From positions 434,001 through 498,000 of the forward strand of contig NC_037271.1 in NCBI RefSeq assembly GCF_000002425.4: DNA of 64,000 nucleotides. The letters are read 5' to 3'. Positions 22,001 to 34,316 of the stretch are shown piece after piece (within the stretch, counting starts at the first letter, position 1; each line of letters begins with the position of its first letter). This stretch comes from Physcomitrium patens. Taxonomy: Eukaryota > Streptophyta > Bryopsida > Funariales > Funariaceae. Position numbers and translations under genes: made by a program. Below the pieces are notes generated by a model. That model worked only from the letters and a program-made list of their open reading frames with translations, had not been told where the DNA came from and ran no database searches.

Positions 22001-25000
22001 AAGTATGAGACACTCTTTTTGCCAATGGAAAGAGCATCGGACTACCCAGGAGTGCTGTAAGAGGTAGTGACTCATAATTGATGGTATAGAAGTGTGTCAA
22101 GGTTTCCACAATAAAGGATTGCATCAAGGTAATCTAAGTTGTTGGAGAGGAGAATCACATGTGAGAAATTTTGCGGCTTTTTCATCATGTGCTACTGTAA
22201 TCTATCTACGATCTTCAATCTTGACTATGTGGGTCGTGGAAGTGCTGTAGTTATGGGACTGTGTCCATGGCATGTTGCTAATAGCAAGACCTGGATGGTA
22301 GTTGGTGAGAGTCTGTGTGAGAAGTAGAAGTCGAATTTCAATGGTTCTTTCCAAGCACGTGCTGTGTGAATGTGCCAATCCTTGTGAAACAGACAATGGG
22401 ATAAGTTTTGGATAAGCTCTTGAGGGATGGGTGGATGGGAGCATGGAGGTATGTGCAACACTAGTTTTCTAATAGGTCAAAGATGATTGTTGCGATTAGA
22501 TGCTAAACAGTTCCATGTGTTCGGGCACTCGCAGCACTTCTTTTCTGCGGTTCTGATTATTCGGAGTACAACTAAGTACCTATCCATGATCACTAGATAT
22601 GAGGTGATCTGAGTAAAAAGGGGGATTTTCTAAGAAAATAAACTATTGACCGCCTCCCCAAGTCTCCTTGAAAATTTGAAATGTCAGTGGCTCTTAGGAA
22701 TATTATGTCCTGTGAAACGAAGTTGTGAGTTTTATCAGATCTATCTCAACAAAAGGATGTGATGAAGCAAACTTCATGGGGTGAGCTAATTAGCCTTCCT
22801 CAGAGCTCGCGGCTGCTTGGACTGACAGGTTGTGAAAAGCAGGAACCGGGGATGATATCTCATCCGATGCCGTTTACCATGTACATCTTTACGAAGCAGA
22901 TGATTCCGGGTTTCTCTTTCTCGGATTATCAGCATTCAGTGATCCTAGAACCCGGAAGATTGAGCGACTGTGAACCAAGGACGCAGTTTAGGGTCTGTGT
23001 GATCGGCCATTGTAAGCAACAATGTGGTGTCAGCGAGTAAAGCCGGCTCTCATTTGTGTCTGATACTGAGGCCTCCGGACTGTTCGTGTCTTGAGTCGGG
23101 AGGCACTGTGCTTCAGATGTGGGAACATCCGAGACCATCAAAGCGCCATTGATCGGATTGCAAGACGAGACACTTCCAGGCGTCAACTTAACCACTACAC
23201 TTACAGCTTGCTTCATTTCATGAATATGAAGGAGACCTTACTAGGTGGCGTGCGAAGAGACATCAAAGCCCCTATATTGTCATATCATGGTCTTCCAACT
23301 ACCAATTACGCAGCAAAAATGTTTGTTTACTCTTAGTAAAGTTCTCGTGGCGCCTACTACCTTTATCTCTATTTCGGACCCAGAGCATTTCGACTCAGGT
23401 ACATATCAAGGCCAGAAATGTAGGCATGATTTCAAGCATGCCAAATCCAAGATTAATCACTGGAGAGAATCGTTGAATACCACATATTCATAAGGTCGAC
23501 CTTTGCCTCCAGAACCTACGCGCTTAACTTTGCGCTCTGCCAGCAATCTGAAAAAGGATCAAAAGGAATTGCACAGCTTAGGATTAAAAGCAGTTAGAAA
23601 TGTAATGTGACTTTTCTAGAACTCACTCTGTATAGCTGAAAAAGAAAGCATTTGTCTTAAAGCATAATGAACAAATTGATTGTTTCTTGACCATCTATCG
23701 TGTTCGCCACAAAGCAGGGATGTGGACTTCCACTGCAAATTTGTCACATGATTGTGTACTACATTCCACATCATGGACATAGTAAAATAGAACAAAGTTA
23801 TTTCAGAAAAAGTGTCTTACAGTTAGTCACTGTACTGTACAAATGGTAGATAAATGATGCGGTTTGCAGTTATATATATAAAGTTGTGGAGCATGCTGAT
23901 TTGAAATGATTACTCAGTGGAGAGGTGATCTTATAGACTTAGAGCCTTGCTAGTGTCGGGGTTGTTGCCCAAAGTCTTACATATGAGCTTCTCCGGGAGA
24001 ATCATCTCTCCAATATACTGCAGGTTTTTATTGGTAAATCGCTCCTACCGCTTGGATCCTCCGAAAGATCTTTTCTTCATGCCACGAATTTTACATGAGA
24101 ATTTAGAGATCCTCTCAAGGGTCGTTGTGCTGATCTAAAAAACCCGAGGAACCGAGCCAATATTATCCACGGTCATGGCTAGATGGTCGGGCAAATGGGC
24201 TGTGTCAGCCAACTGGCGCTGCTTGATCCCCGTTTCGAAAATGCACTGCGGGAAAAGATCTCATCACACTTCCATAGACTAATATTCTTTTGGAGCTTAG
24301 TTGGGCAACTGAATGCAGGCAGCAATGGTCTCCGAGGCGAGGGCAGTTTCCGCACAACCCGCATTCTCGAAGCCAATTCGATTTGTGATGATCTTAAAGT
24401 TGAAATTAATGCTATCACTCGTTATACACATTGGGAACCAACACATATATTACCATGACACGAGGACATCCATGTCTAGTTCGTTACCAAGAGGACATTC
24501 ATATTTGATATTCGAGCTTGCCGACCTTAGAAATCTAGCAAAACGGAAAGCCGCTCTTCAGAAGCAATCCTGCCGAGACTCGTAAAGCTGAAGATGCAAA
24601 TGGAGTTTCAAGGCTCTAATTCAAGAGAAAAAGCCGAATCATTAAACAATATAAAGTAGAAATATTATTGTTTAGCCCGATAATCCCAAATCTCAACCGA
24701 AACAATTTGCATTGATATTTATATAGCCTAAGGATTCTGAAGGTTTTGATCTTACATCGCACAATCACTGAATACGAGTACGCGTGATGTCGCAGGAAAC
24801 ATCAGCAAGAAGTGATAGTGCCTGAGTCAATGGTATTAGCATGTACATAGCCTTTGGAGGCGATTGACCGTCTTGGCATGTAACAGACACCAGCTCCTTG
24901 TGCGGAGCAGCTCCGAGCCTGTGGAATTTTGAGCCTCACCGTAATTTTAGAATGATGCGACGTTCGAGAAAGGATGGTAGCTGCAAACTGACTCCGGAGA

Positions 25001-25230
25001 AGTCCCCTTCGATTCAAATACTCAGCCAAGTTCTATACATCCTCATCATGTCCTACCTCTTTAGAGAGAGGCAGGCTCAAAATACTAGATCAGTCTCTAC
25101 TCACAACTGGTCCTCCATCATTCTACCAAAGCTAGAGTTTGTCACTATGAGTGTCACTGTCCACGTCCATCTCAAAATGGATTTCTGAATTTTGAAAAGA
25201 TCTGGATCTGAGGTGGTGGGGTGAAATTGG
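22001..25230. other. Balanced-GC island with unrecognised exon-like pieces
   Basis: Base composition rises clearly above the flanks. Several stretches look like single exons bounded by splice-type signals. One on the plus strand near 23950-24026 reads GVVAQSLTYELLRENHLSNI before a GT. Another near 24183-24275 reads QLALLDPRFENALREK. On the minus strand, 22929-23216 and 24802-25029 are open. I cannot assign any to a family or join them into one gene. Relics of one or more genes seem more likely than a working locus. Confidence 0.35.
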
Positions 25231-25399
25231 GATGAATGCGTGTTCCTTCCCCTCATCTCCGGTAGCATTCGTCAGAAAGCACATCCGCAGTTGTCGACAT
25301 TCGGTGCTCATCCTTTCATTTGTAGTGTGGAAATGCCTTTCTACCCATCTCCGTAACTGCAAATTCATCTATGAACGCTCAGTCATCTTGATTCCTGAA

Positions 25400-25629
25400 T
25401 TAACCCCTAAGTGCATGTGCAAAAAATTAGAAAGTTCACTTCAAAGCTCAATATCTAATAATAGAAACTTCTTCAATACATTTATATCTTCTCATATTGT
25501 TGAAGAAATTTCCTTCTTTCCATTGGTATATAACATGCTCCTTTGTAGAAGATTCTAAATAATTCATTTTGAGTCATCAAATAGATATGGAAATGGACAC
25601 TTTTGTCCAAATAGGCATTTAGGGGTTAA
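25400..25629. mobile_element. piggyBac-like MITE
   Basis: The 230-bp segment is bounded by TTAA at both ends. The left end is TTAACCCCTAAGTGCATGTG. The right end, read in reverse complement, is TTAACCCCTAAATGCCTATT, giving a terminal inverted repeat of about 14 bp with one mismatch. The ends match those of the 796-1730 element for the first 11 bases, so both belong to the same superfamily. It has no coding capacity. Confidence 0.65.
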
Positions 25630-26490
25630 ATTAGACCTCAAAACAACTTGAGATTTGTAGACATTTGTCCACTCATACATAACATGAAGAATACTCTTAT
25701 TCATTAGCTCATAAATCAAAAATTAACTAGTGTTGGGCAAATATAAGTCAATAGTATCTTGATTTTAGTCTGTGCTAGATTTAAAATATTTGCAAGTAAG
25801 GATAGAATATCTCAAACCTAACACTAGGCTATGGGCTACATAACCTTTGAGAGCCGGTAGGCTTGAAAAGATTTCAACCTTACATAACCATTTGTACACC
25901 AAGCTTATAAATTGTGAACTGATTCTAGTTTTCATCCTCAATGATTTATTTTCTGTAGCTCGGATTTGGCTTGCTACCAATTATGGTACAAAATTTTGAA
26001 AGAACTGGTTGGTTTAGGATTTGGATGGCTTTTCAGATTCAATTAGTGCTTTACAGGTTATAACCTCCACCTCTTGCACCAATCATCGCACTTCATTCAT
26101 AGAGCACATGGTTACAGTCTAGATATTATCTTTTACCTTTAGAACATTTTAAATCATGTTACATATATATTACTCAAATATCCTATTTGGATGATTTTGT
26201 TCCTTCAAACTTCTTCAAAGCTTACAAAGCAAAACCTTCCAAAAATGTTGAAGGTTCCTCCAAAAAATCTTCCAAACACCTTTTACATGTACAAAGTGTT
26301 AATAAAATTATTTGAGTAAATGTGAGCATACGATTTAGTATGCCAAAACTTATCTTCAATAACTATGCATGCAATTACTATGCATCTAATCACTATTCAT
26401 GCTGCAATCAATATACATGAGCCATTTTTTATTTATAATGATCTACTTTTACAATATTTTGGAACTCACACTGTGTATATGAAACCGTGT
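25630..26490. other. Intergenic AT-rich DNA
   Basis: No gene or repeat recognised. Confidence 0.3.
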
Positions 26491-26525
<35 letters not shown>

Positions 26526-26612
26526 CTTTGTTAGCTCCAAAAAGTAGTTGTTAACAATTATTTCTTTGAGCAAAATGAAAAAAAAAAAAAAAAAAAAAAA
26601 AAAAACTACCGT
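26485..26612. repeat. T33 and A28 runs facing each other (palindrome)
   Basis: GTAGT followed by 33 T (26493-26525) is mirrored by 28 A (26578-26605) followed by ACTAC, with about 52 bp between. The extra GTAGT/ACTAC match outside the homopolymers suggests a true inverted arrangement rather than two chance runs. It could be two retroposed tails head to head or a small foldback. Confidence 0.6.
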
Positions 26613-26800
26613 ATCCAATACCAAATTGAAACCTCTAAATCAAGTTTGAATAGAGGCGCTTTCTATATTGGCCTATATATATTATTAAAACTTTCCAATT
26701 ACAACACAATTGGAAATGCTCTTATCAACCCATATCATTACAGTGATGGAAACAAAGAGTGCAATATTACATTCTTATGTGACCTAATACTTGTGGCCCC

Positions 26801-27114
26801 ATTGTTGTGTCGTAAATGGTGGCACTATGTAAAAAGTTAGTAAAAGCAGTAAGAAACTTTTGTTGAGGTTTAAGCGGTGACAACCGTTTGAATTGGGTTA
26901 GTCATCACGATCACTATTTATCTTGGGGTACACATACTGCATTTTACCACAGCCGAGGAAGTAGGGGTGCTGATTGGATGTGTAGCTTTCCTGCCTGCAT
27001 TTCTCGCTAGCAGTGCCTGGCCACAGGTCACATATGCCAGTCAATAAGGCCATCAGGATTCGTATCCAGGCCGGCTCTGAACGGCGCATCCGACTGTACC
27101 AACCAACCAAGCTC
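26801..27114 (-). mobile_element. tRNA-like SINE copy 3
   Basis: On the minus strand the head reads GAGCTTGGTTGGTTGGTACA, and GGATACGAATCCTGA is a good B-box-like match. The body has ACTGCTAGCGAGAAATGCAG and AATCAGCACCCCTACTTCCT. The tail, TTTTTACATAGTGCCACCAT then TTACGACACAACAATG, matches copy 2 almost base for base. The region between head and tail is GC-richer than in copies 1 and 2, so this is probably the least decayed copy. Confidence 0.7.
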
Positions 27115-28670
27115 ATTACTTAGCAGTCAATAGTTGTGCTCGCAAGATTTTATGGTGTTCGTTTCATTTTGTTTAGTCATGTTCCCTTTTTTCCATTAGT
27201 TTATCCTTATTCCTTTCATTTTCCCAATTTCTTTATCAGTTTCCATTAGTTTCTTTTATTTCCCTTTTAATGAGAGCTGATGATTAAATTTTAGGCAAGT
27301 GGTTAGGGCTGAAGTGAGTGTGAAAGGAGAAGGGCTTTATTATTTAAAGATGGTTTGGTGGTAAAGGCAAGTCAACATCGTCGCCTTTGTCCATGAAGAA
27401 AATTAATGACTAGTTGGCAAGAACATGGTGGGACATGCATGAAATTCATGGAGAGAAGTCAAAGTATAATGGAGGGAAATGAGCTGATTAAAAATCCAAT
27501 TTCAAAGGCCACAGGGGATGCTTGACATCTAATTTTCTCTCTAATAATTTTCTTGGCCAAGTGGAGAAAATGGTAGAGTAGAAGAAGTATAAATTGAGAA
27601 GGAGAGGAAGGGTTGGACAGTGTTGAGTTAGTGTGTTTTTTAAAATTGTTTGAGTGTATTAGTGTGTTTGGAGTGTGTATATTTTGGAGTTGAGAATTTA
27701 AGCTGGGATGTAGAGGGTTTAATTTGGAGTCTGGGAGTGTCGGGTTTGAGATGAGCTGGGAGACTGGATACAGTTTGTTTTAGATAGTTTTATCTTTAGA
27801 AAGAAAAGGACAAGGCATGATTGAGGGATAGGGATCGGGGAGGAGGGTCAGAGTCGGGGCGAGTCAGAAAGGTGACATATTGTAGGGCGAGCTGCGGATT
27901 TGGAGGAAGCCAGCAAAGTGATCAAGGATTTGCTGTCGGTCAAGGCGCCTACAACTGTTAGGCGAGGGCCCCAGTTGGGCAAGGGGATAGGTCGGGACTA
28001 GGCAAGGACTGGGCTAGGGGTTGGAATTTGGAACTGGGGTTGAGGGGGCCAGGGCGTGGAACTTGAAACTGGAGCTGAGCGGGCCAGGGTGTAGCGTCGG
28101 ACTGGGTTTGCGGGATATTGTTTTAATTTTTTAAATGTTTTTTAGTTTTCCGAATTCAAGTTTGGTGATCAAGCTCCGGGAATTGGGAGTTTAGGGGAAA
28201 AAGGAGTTCGGGGGTTGAGGGGCTTCTTGTGAGTTTTAAGTTAATTTTTTTATTTTTTTTAAAATTTCATTTCTTTATATTTTTAGTTTTTTTATCATGA
28301 GAGAATTTTGAGAGTTTTTTTAGTCAGAAATCCTTGGTTTAGATTTTTAGAGGGGTTAGGTTCTAGAATAGTTGGTTAGTGAAAAAGGTTGGAGTTGGAA
28401 TGTGATATAGATAAGTATAAGGAGAGTTTTACTTAGGAAACTTGAACTTATTTTCACAAAGCCTAAGTATGATCATAAATGCATAGAGGCTTATATGAAA
28501 GAAAGTTTATGTGAACTTGTTTCACTTAATATCACTAAAGGAAGTTGATTTTATGGGATACCAAATATTGGCTCATTCTTGAAGTTCATTTAAATTTTGA
28601 TCAATCTAGTTGCAGCGAGGAACCTGGTGTTTTCTTGAGGCAAACTCTCGCTACTCAACACCGCCTTGCA
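27115..28670. other. Intergenic, possibly an unassigned LTR or repeat
   Basis: This is a long non-coding stretch with a TATA-like GTATAAATTG near 27586 and a G-rich middle (27.8-28.2 kb). Its end (28.62-28.67 kb) shares TTTTCTTGAGGCAAA and CTCTC with 58.42-58.45 kb, the putative U5 end of the outer Ty3 element. A solo LTR of a related family is possible, but I cannot show matching ends. Confidence 0.3.
28023..28092 (+). repeat. Two 35-bp tandem units
   Basis: GGAA(T/C)TTG(G/A)AACTGG(G/A)G and the following GGGCCAGGG(C/T)GT are repeated once with about five differences. A local G-rich duplication. Confidence 0.7.
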
Positions 28671-29248
28671 CCCTTCTCCTTCTAAATATGCATCTTATGC
28701 TAGTACTTTTAACTTTTAGTCCATTGAGGTAGTCTTGGAGTTCAAGACCACTGGTCAGAATGTAATAATTGTTGGTATGACATGATCAAAATTGACATCA
28801 AATGATATGGCTTTGGTGTGTAATACTTCTTCAATTGTAATATATATTTTTTATATTGGTATAAGTGCTACATCTTCTTAACTGTGTTGGTATGTATAGG
28901 ATTGGTAGATTATAGGACTTGTATGTGAAAATTATGGTAGATTAGAGAATTAAGCAAGATTAGTATATTTCTGAGTTTCATATGAAATTTACATTTCATG
29001 CAACTTCAAAATTTTAATTTTGATATTAGTGAAGACCATATGAATATTATATGAGATTCAATGCTTCTTTTTCTCTAATATTGATACTAGTTCAATATCA
29101 TTTATTTGCAAATATAATTTCAATGTCATTTTAGCATCATAATAATGTTGTACCCTTGGTAAGAATAACACCTATCATTAGATGTTGCACCTTACATTAG
29201 AATAACACCTTAGTTTTCTACTGGTTCCTCAAAATGAGACCCAATGTT

Positions 29249-29566
29249 CCATTAGAAAATAAAAAGGTCTAGTAAATTTCATATGAAGTTGATATAAAAA
29301 CATCAAAGTGGAAATTTTGAATACTACCTTGATGCAAGGTTCATATGAAACTCACATATACATAAAATTAGTGTGGATTTCCAAATATTAATGTGGATCT
29401 AATATTCCCGAAACTTACATACATATTATGGAACTCCACACTAATTTTATGTTTATGTGAGTTTCATATGAAACTTGCATCAAGGATGGGATTAAATTTC
29501 CTTTCTGATGTTGATGAATTTCATATCAACTTCATATGAAATTCATAGACCTTTTTCCTCTGATGT
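29249..29566. mobile_element. Foldback/MITE-like long inverted repeat
   Basis: The left arm (about 29250-29395) has AAAAAGGTCTA, AATTTCATATGAAGTTGATA, TTGATGCAAG and TCATATGAAACTCACATA, then AAAATTAGTGTGGA. The right arm (about 29425-29566) is its reverse complement with small differences, leaving a loop of roughly 30 bp. Arms of about 135 bp with perhaps 85% identity suit a foldback or MITE copy. I could not define a target-site duplication. Confidence 0.65.
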
Positions 29567-32500
29567 ATGTCTAGCAAACTCTGGAATTAGGGACATTGCA
29601 GCCACAAGGCTTCTACAATACATTGTTTTAGGTGGAGATTTTGTGACCTTGAACTATTAAAAATGAATACATTTTTAGTTTTTCAAGTAGAAACATGAGT
29701 TGGGAACACAGATTTGCAAAAATAATGTTCATAAGCTTTCACGATTTCAAACTGAAGAGATATTAGATGAGAGAGGTCAAAACTGGTGGTGAAAAGTTCT
29801 CTCCTGGGGGGGTTAGCAGCCAAGGTGAGCGGTGACTCTCCAGCTCTCGTTTCACAGCTTCTCTGCACGGTGACTCTCAACTTGGTTTGCATTACATCTT
29901 GGTGAGCCGATCTTGTCATGAGCAGACGATGTCTACAACATCATTTGAGTTTTGCTGTATAGCTAGTTTCAATGGTGGCATCCTGTGTTTATCTGATGTC
30001 GGAGGAGATTATCATTAGTCATGCGCGAATTCAGAGCATCCTTGGATTTCTGTACTATTTGTTCTCATTGTGCCCTTACTTGGTGCGCATCTCACATACA
30101 CACATAGCCTCACATGTGCAAGGTGATCTCAATCCTCACACACTTCAAGGCTATTCTGAATATCCAACACAAACAGTTCAAACTCTCAGCTTGAAACCCC
30201 CTCAATTGGCTGCACATCAATCGATCACATAATCTTCCTGCAACCAGCTTGACACGACCACGTTTGCACGATTTCACTCAGTTGCCGCAGCCCTTGCACA
30301 TACACAACTAGGGTATTTACTGCAACTCTTATTTCTTCATGTGGGTTATGGCTGAAGACAGAATCTGTCAAGACAAGATGTGTAGTAGGCTCTGTGAATA
30401 TGTAACTCAGGTGACCTTGTATGATAATGATAATGGTTAGTAGCTAAGTTTTCTGTAGAGCTGGCTCAGTTGGTCAATTGATTGAATGTTGCATTCAAGA
30501 GGCAGTTCAGTTGTTACTGCGAACGTCCTGGGTGTCGAGAGTACAATGACGATCTGCAATCGATTAGGAGGAAGAGCAGTGCGGAGAAGAAATTCAGCTC
30601 CTGTTTGCGGCGTTGAATACAAACCCTGATTGTGGCAAAGAAGTGTGACGTCGTTCCGCAAAGGTGAGGTTAATGACGAGATCGAAAGCCTTTATCCAGT
30701 GTTCAGACAATTTGCTAAAGCTAGCTCACCTTCCACTCTTCGGCAACAGCACTAATTTTTCATCTTTCTGTTTGAAAATCCTGTTTCAAAAGAGTGAATG
30801 CGCTTCTAAATGTTAAACTACGATTCAGCTTATCTAGAAAAGAAAAAATCGATTTGCAATCGATCGAGAGGAAGAGAAGCGAAGAGAAGAGATTAAGCTT
30901 AAATTTCATCGGAAAACCTCGCGTGAGAGGACGCTAGCGGCGATGAGCGGTCGAGTGTGGTCAGGTGAGCGGTAATACCCACGTTTACCACTATTCTTCT
31001 TTGACTACCGGAACACAGCTCAAAAGCAGTGGGACAAAACTCTGATCTTAGTGCTTGGTGGCACGAGTTGTCTTTTAAAGTCTTACTTCAAAGTTTTCCG
31101 AAATGTAAACGATTTCAAGCATCGTAAAATGTTTCCCGCCTGTCTGTTGCTCATTTCGCACTAAATCTATATGCGAGCTTCCGTTTGAAGCGAGTGCAAA
31201 TTGGATATGTCTTCTCCTAGAGCATATCGATTATAATATTTATACACACATGTCTAGCCAAACCCAGTCTGGACAATCAGTGGGTCCATGCAGGATGGGA
31301 GGTGTAACTTATTGCATTTATTGGGGAGAGTTTTGTACATGGCAGCTATTGCATCTCTGAATCCTCTTCTGATTCCTCAAGCTGCTAAGGTAACAATATT
31401 TCCAGGATCTGAATCTTCTGTTATACAGTACGCCTTATATCTGCACTTATTGCTTGCTCTTTCCGGTGTTCATCTCCATCATTGTACCAATTTCGCTGCT
31501 CCTTTCGCTAGTTCTTGGTGCCGTGCAGTTTCTTTAAAAGCTGCAACAATCAGTATTTTGTTTGGGAAGCTTGAACCTGCAAGCAAGGATCCACTACAAT
31601 CGTGATGTTGAGAGCTAGAAATGTTTCTAAAACATAAACATTGTAGTGGCTGTGAAAAAACCTCATTATTGTATCGTAGTTCAAATAGATGACCAACACT
31701 TAAGACAGATAAAACATATTAAGGCGACTATCAAAGGAACTTGGTTCACATGTTGGATTACACTTCAGGCACGTCTTTGTGTGCGCAGTTACTACTCATG
31801 TGAATGTGAAAGGAGTGGAGCAATAGAGATGTACGGAAATACTACTACCTGGTATTGACGATGTCCCTTTTTCAGCAAATAGCCAGCAACATTTAACTTG
31901 ATAAGTGAATCCACATCCAGAACTTGGAGGCAGATTTGATCTACAATACTGAATAACTCCTGCCAAAACGAAAAGGATGAGATAAAGGACAGGATTGAAG
32001 GATGGAAGTAATCCAATATGTAAATTACAGTTATTAAAATAAAGATTATTCAAAAAGCAGGTTCACTTTCGCTTACTGCTGTCGAGAACAAATTCCTCTC
32101 TGCTGCAGCTTTGCCCTGAAGAAGCTCAAAAATCGCTTGCCCTCTTTCTGTTGACTCATGCCACCCTAGCCAGTGGGTAGGGAGAACCTCTCAATGTCTT
32201 TAAATTGATGAGGAATAACGCACTTACACTTGGGACACGAGAAGTCCCGACTGGTGACAAGCGTTTTCACGACACTCATCCTTACACAGTTCCTCCCACT
32301 GAAATTAGCTTCCCTATGATATTGAGATTTTCCGGTAAATAATAAGATAACCTTATCTTTAAGATTCCGTCTGAATTCTCTTCATTGCATAATTACCTAC
32401 GTGGTCGTTTTGAACCACGGAAAATTTTGTAAGACGAGACCATAATGAACTTTTACGCCAGGAAGATTACTTATAGATGATGCTTTCAAAAGTTCAGTGC

Positions 32501-33662
32501 AAGCAAAGACTCCGGATGATTATGCAGCCTGACGGTGATCCTCTCCGGACTTACCACCTGCTCGCCTCTGCAAAATAAAGCATGCAATTTATGATATCAA
32601 TAATGCTTGTCTTTATTACATGAGTCACCACTGCGTTCCTACACAATGCTAGCGACGAGATTTAGAGCATAGACTCCAGGAGGCCACGAAGAATAGACCT
32701 CAATCACTGCAATTGCATCAACTTATTATCAATAATAGTAAAATAGTGATTGAGTGGTGTTGTCAGTGGCCTACTGGAGAATCTGCTCTTAAATTGGCAG
32801 CGCTTGAGCTGGTCTACAGTAAGTTCATTTTCAAGTTTCTGCTGAAACTTGTATGAGAAAGCAATAACATTAGATCAATGAAAGGACTAATTGCTCCATT
32901 AATCATCATCTTACGGGAATAGGCAAAATCATTCTCAAACTAGATCTCTTTATTATCTCATGTTCCTGTTCTTTCAATCCAATCCTCAACATCACTCTTG
33001 ACTTTGTGTCAGGCTTCAGATGTACGGGCTTGCACCAAATTAGCTTTGCACAAGTCCCTCATTTGAAGGACTTGAAGCCCACCGGCAAACAAATGTTGGA
33101 CAAGTCAATAATGTCAAAAATGTTGAACAAGTCCAAGGATTTGAAGGACTTGATAGTCCACCGGCAAACGATACGTACCAATATCCAATATCACCTGTGA
33201 ACGCAATTCCATGGCATACACTATTGTAAAAAAACTGGAAATAAGGAGGTTAGGTACAAGTTAACCTACATTCATTGACATTCTCCAATGAATCTGCTTT
33301 GCTTTGCTACGCACGGCTCGTAAAGACTGGAACATAAATATCTCCTAACTCCATTCTGACACGTAAAACCGAGCTCCGACAGCAACGATCCAGACCTCAA
33401 ATTGAGACACAAAAATTGAAGCCAAAATAACAAGGAATGCAAATCTGAGCAATTTTCTGACAGTCTACTAGAAGCCAACATTTCCTACACTATCTGATAG
33501 AACAAACAAAGATATCTAATAGTTCATTTCCGATACTATCTTGTCTTGATTGTGTGCATAGTCAGAAGTACTTAATTAAGAATCCAAAATATCATTTGCA
33601 CAACCTCATACTCAAATAATTAACTCCGAAGTAAAAGAAACAGAAGGTAATGAACAATTCAA
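29567..33662. other. Balanced-GC region, no recognisable gene
   Basis: Frames of 60-105 residues occur on both strands. One at 31288-31605 contains a plausible exon (LLHLLGRVLYMAAIASLNPL up to a GTAACA donor near 31390). None carries a family motif I recognise. A duplicated sequence lies at 30550 and 30850. Near 33055-33165 a phrase of about 30 bp (ATTTGAAGGACTTGA, then CCACCGGCAAAC) occurs twice, 77 bp apart. Confidence 0.35.
30550..30912 (+). repeat. Diverged 60-bp duplication, 300 bp apart
   Basis: GATCTGCAATCGATTAGGAG and onwards (30550-30612) and GATTTGCAATCGATCGAGAG and onwards (30850-30912) share about 70% identity, including GGAAGAG and the following GAGAAGA-ATT-AGCT. Both are followed within 60-120 bp by an AGGTGAG donor-like site. 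They may be two old copies of one 5' exon region. Confidence 0.4.
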
Positions 33663-33848
33663 TCATACCTTGGCTGATACGATCTGCTTGGCAGCACTGG
33701 TCTGGAAAAAGTCTAGCAAACTCTTGATAAGCATTGCTCTCCTATCCTCAATCTGGAACTCCTCTCCAGGAAAATACTCCAAGTTCCACAACAGCGGAAT
33801 ATCAGGTGAGTGAGGAGAAGACGCCTTCTCCACCTCCAACTCCATCAT
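33663..33848 (-). CDS. Unrecognised first-exon-like frame
   Basis: An ATG frame of about 60 residues includes PLLWNLEYFPGEEFQIEDRR and then AMLIKSLLDFFQTSAAKQIV. It ends at AAG followed by GTATGA, a good splice donor. The composition is protein-like (hydrophobic helix plus acidic patch), but no family is recognised. It lies on the same strand as the ZIP4 relic, 470 bp beyond that gene's stop, so it would be a separate gene. No second exon could be placed. Confidence 0.3.
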   Translation of the reverse strand: MMELEVEKASSPHSPDIPLLWNLEYFPGEEFQIEDRRAMLIKSLLDFFQTSAAKQIVSAKV

Positions 33849-34316
33849 TCCACAAGAAGCGCAAACAAAGAGCGCGAAGCGGAAAATCGCACGTCAACGT
33901 CTCCCCGATTCAACCAACAGCCATTCCTTCATAACCAACATCAACTCCAAATGCTCTAACAACTTAAATCCACCAGCGTCGACTCTATGTTCTTCAGGAG
34001 TTATGCAAAAGAACCGGATGGAAAGTGCAACCTTAAAGTTTGCTCTGAGTTGAACAGATTACGATTGTGCAGCATCATGCTCTGCAATCTAAACGATGTT
34101 GGTGCCCCTTGCAACCCGAGTGAGATGCCCACACAAGAAAGCTTTGATCTGCGGGCCGAGGTCGAGTCTGCCTTGAGGCATTAATCATTAGAAAGTAGTT
34201 ATAATGATGGTAATAGCTGGCCATGAGTGCGTGATCTACAGACACTTTGATACTTTTCCATATACTCACGCAAAATTTGATAAAATGATTATTGCGGCGG
34301 TCTGTCACATCAAAGC

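Noticed and set aside
22139-22461. Short frames near the start of the balanced-GC island
   Set aside because: Overlapping on both strands, no motif and no splice context.
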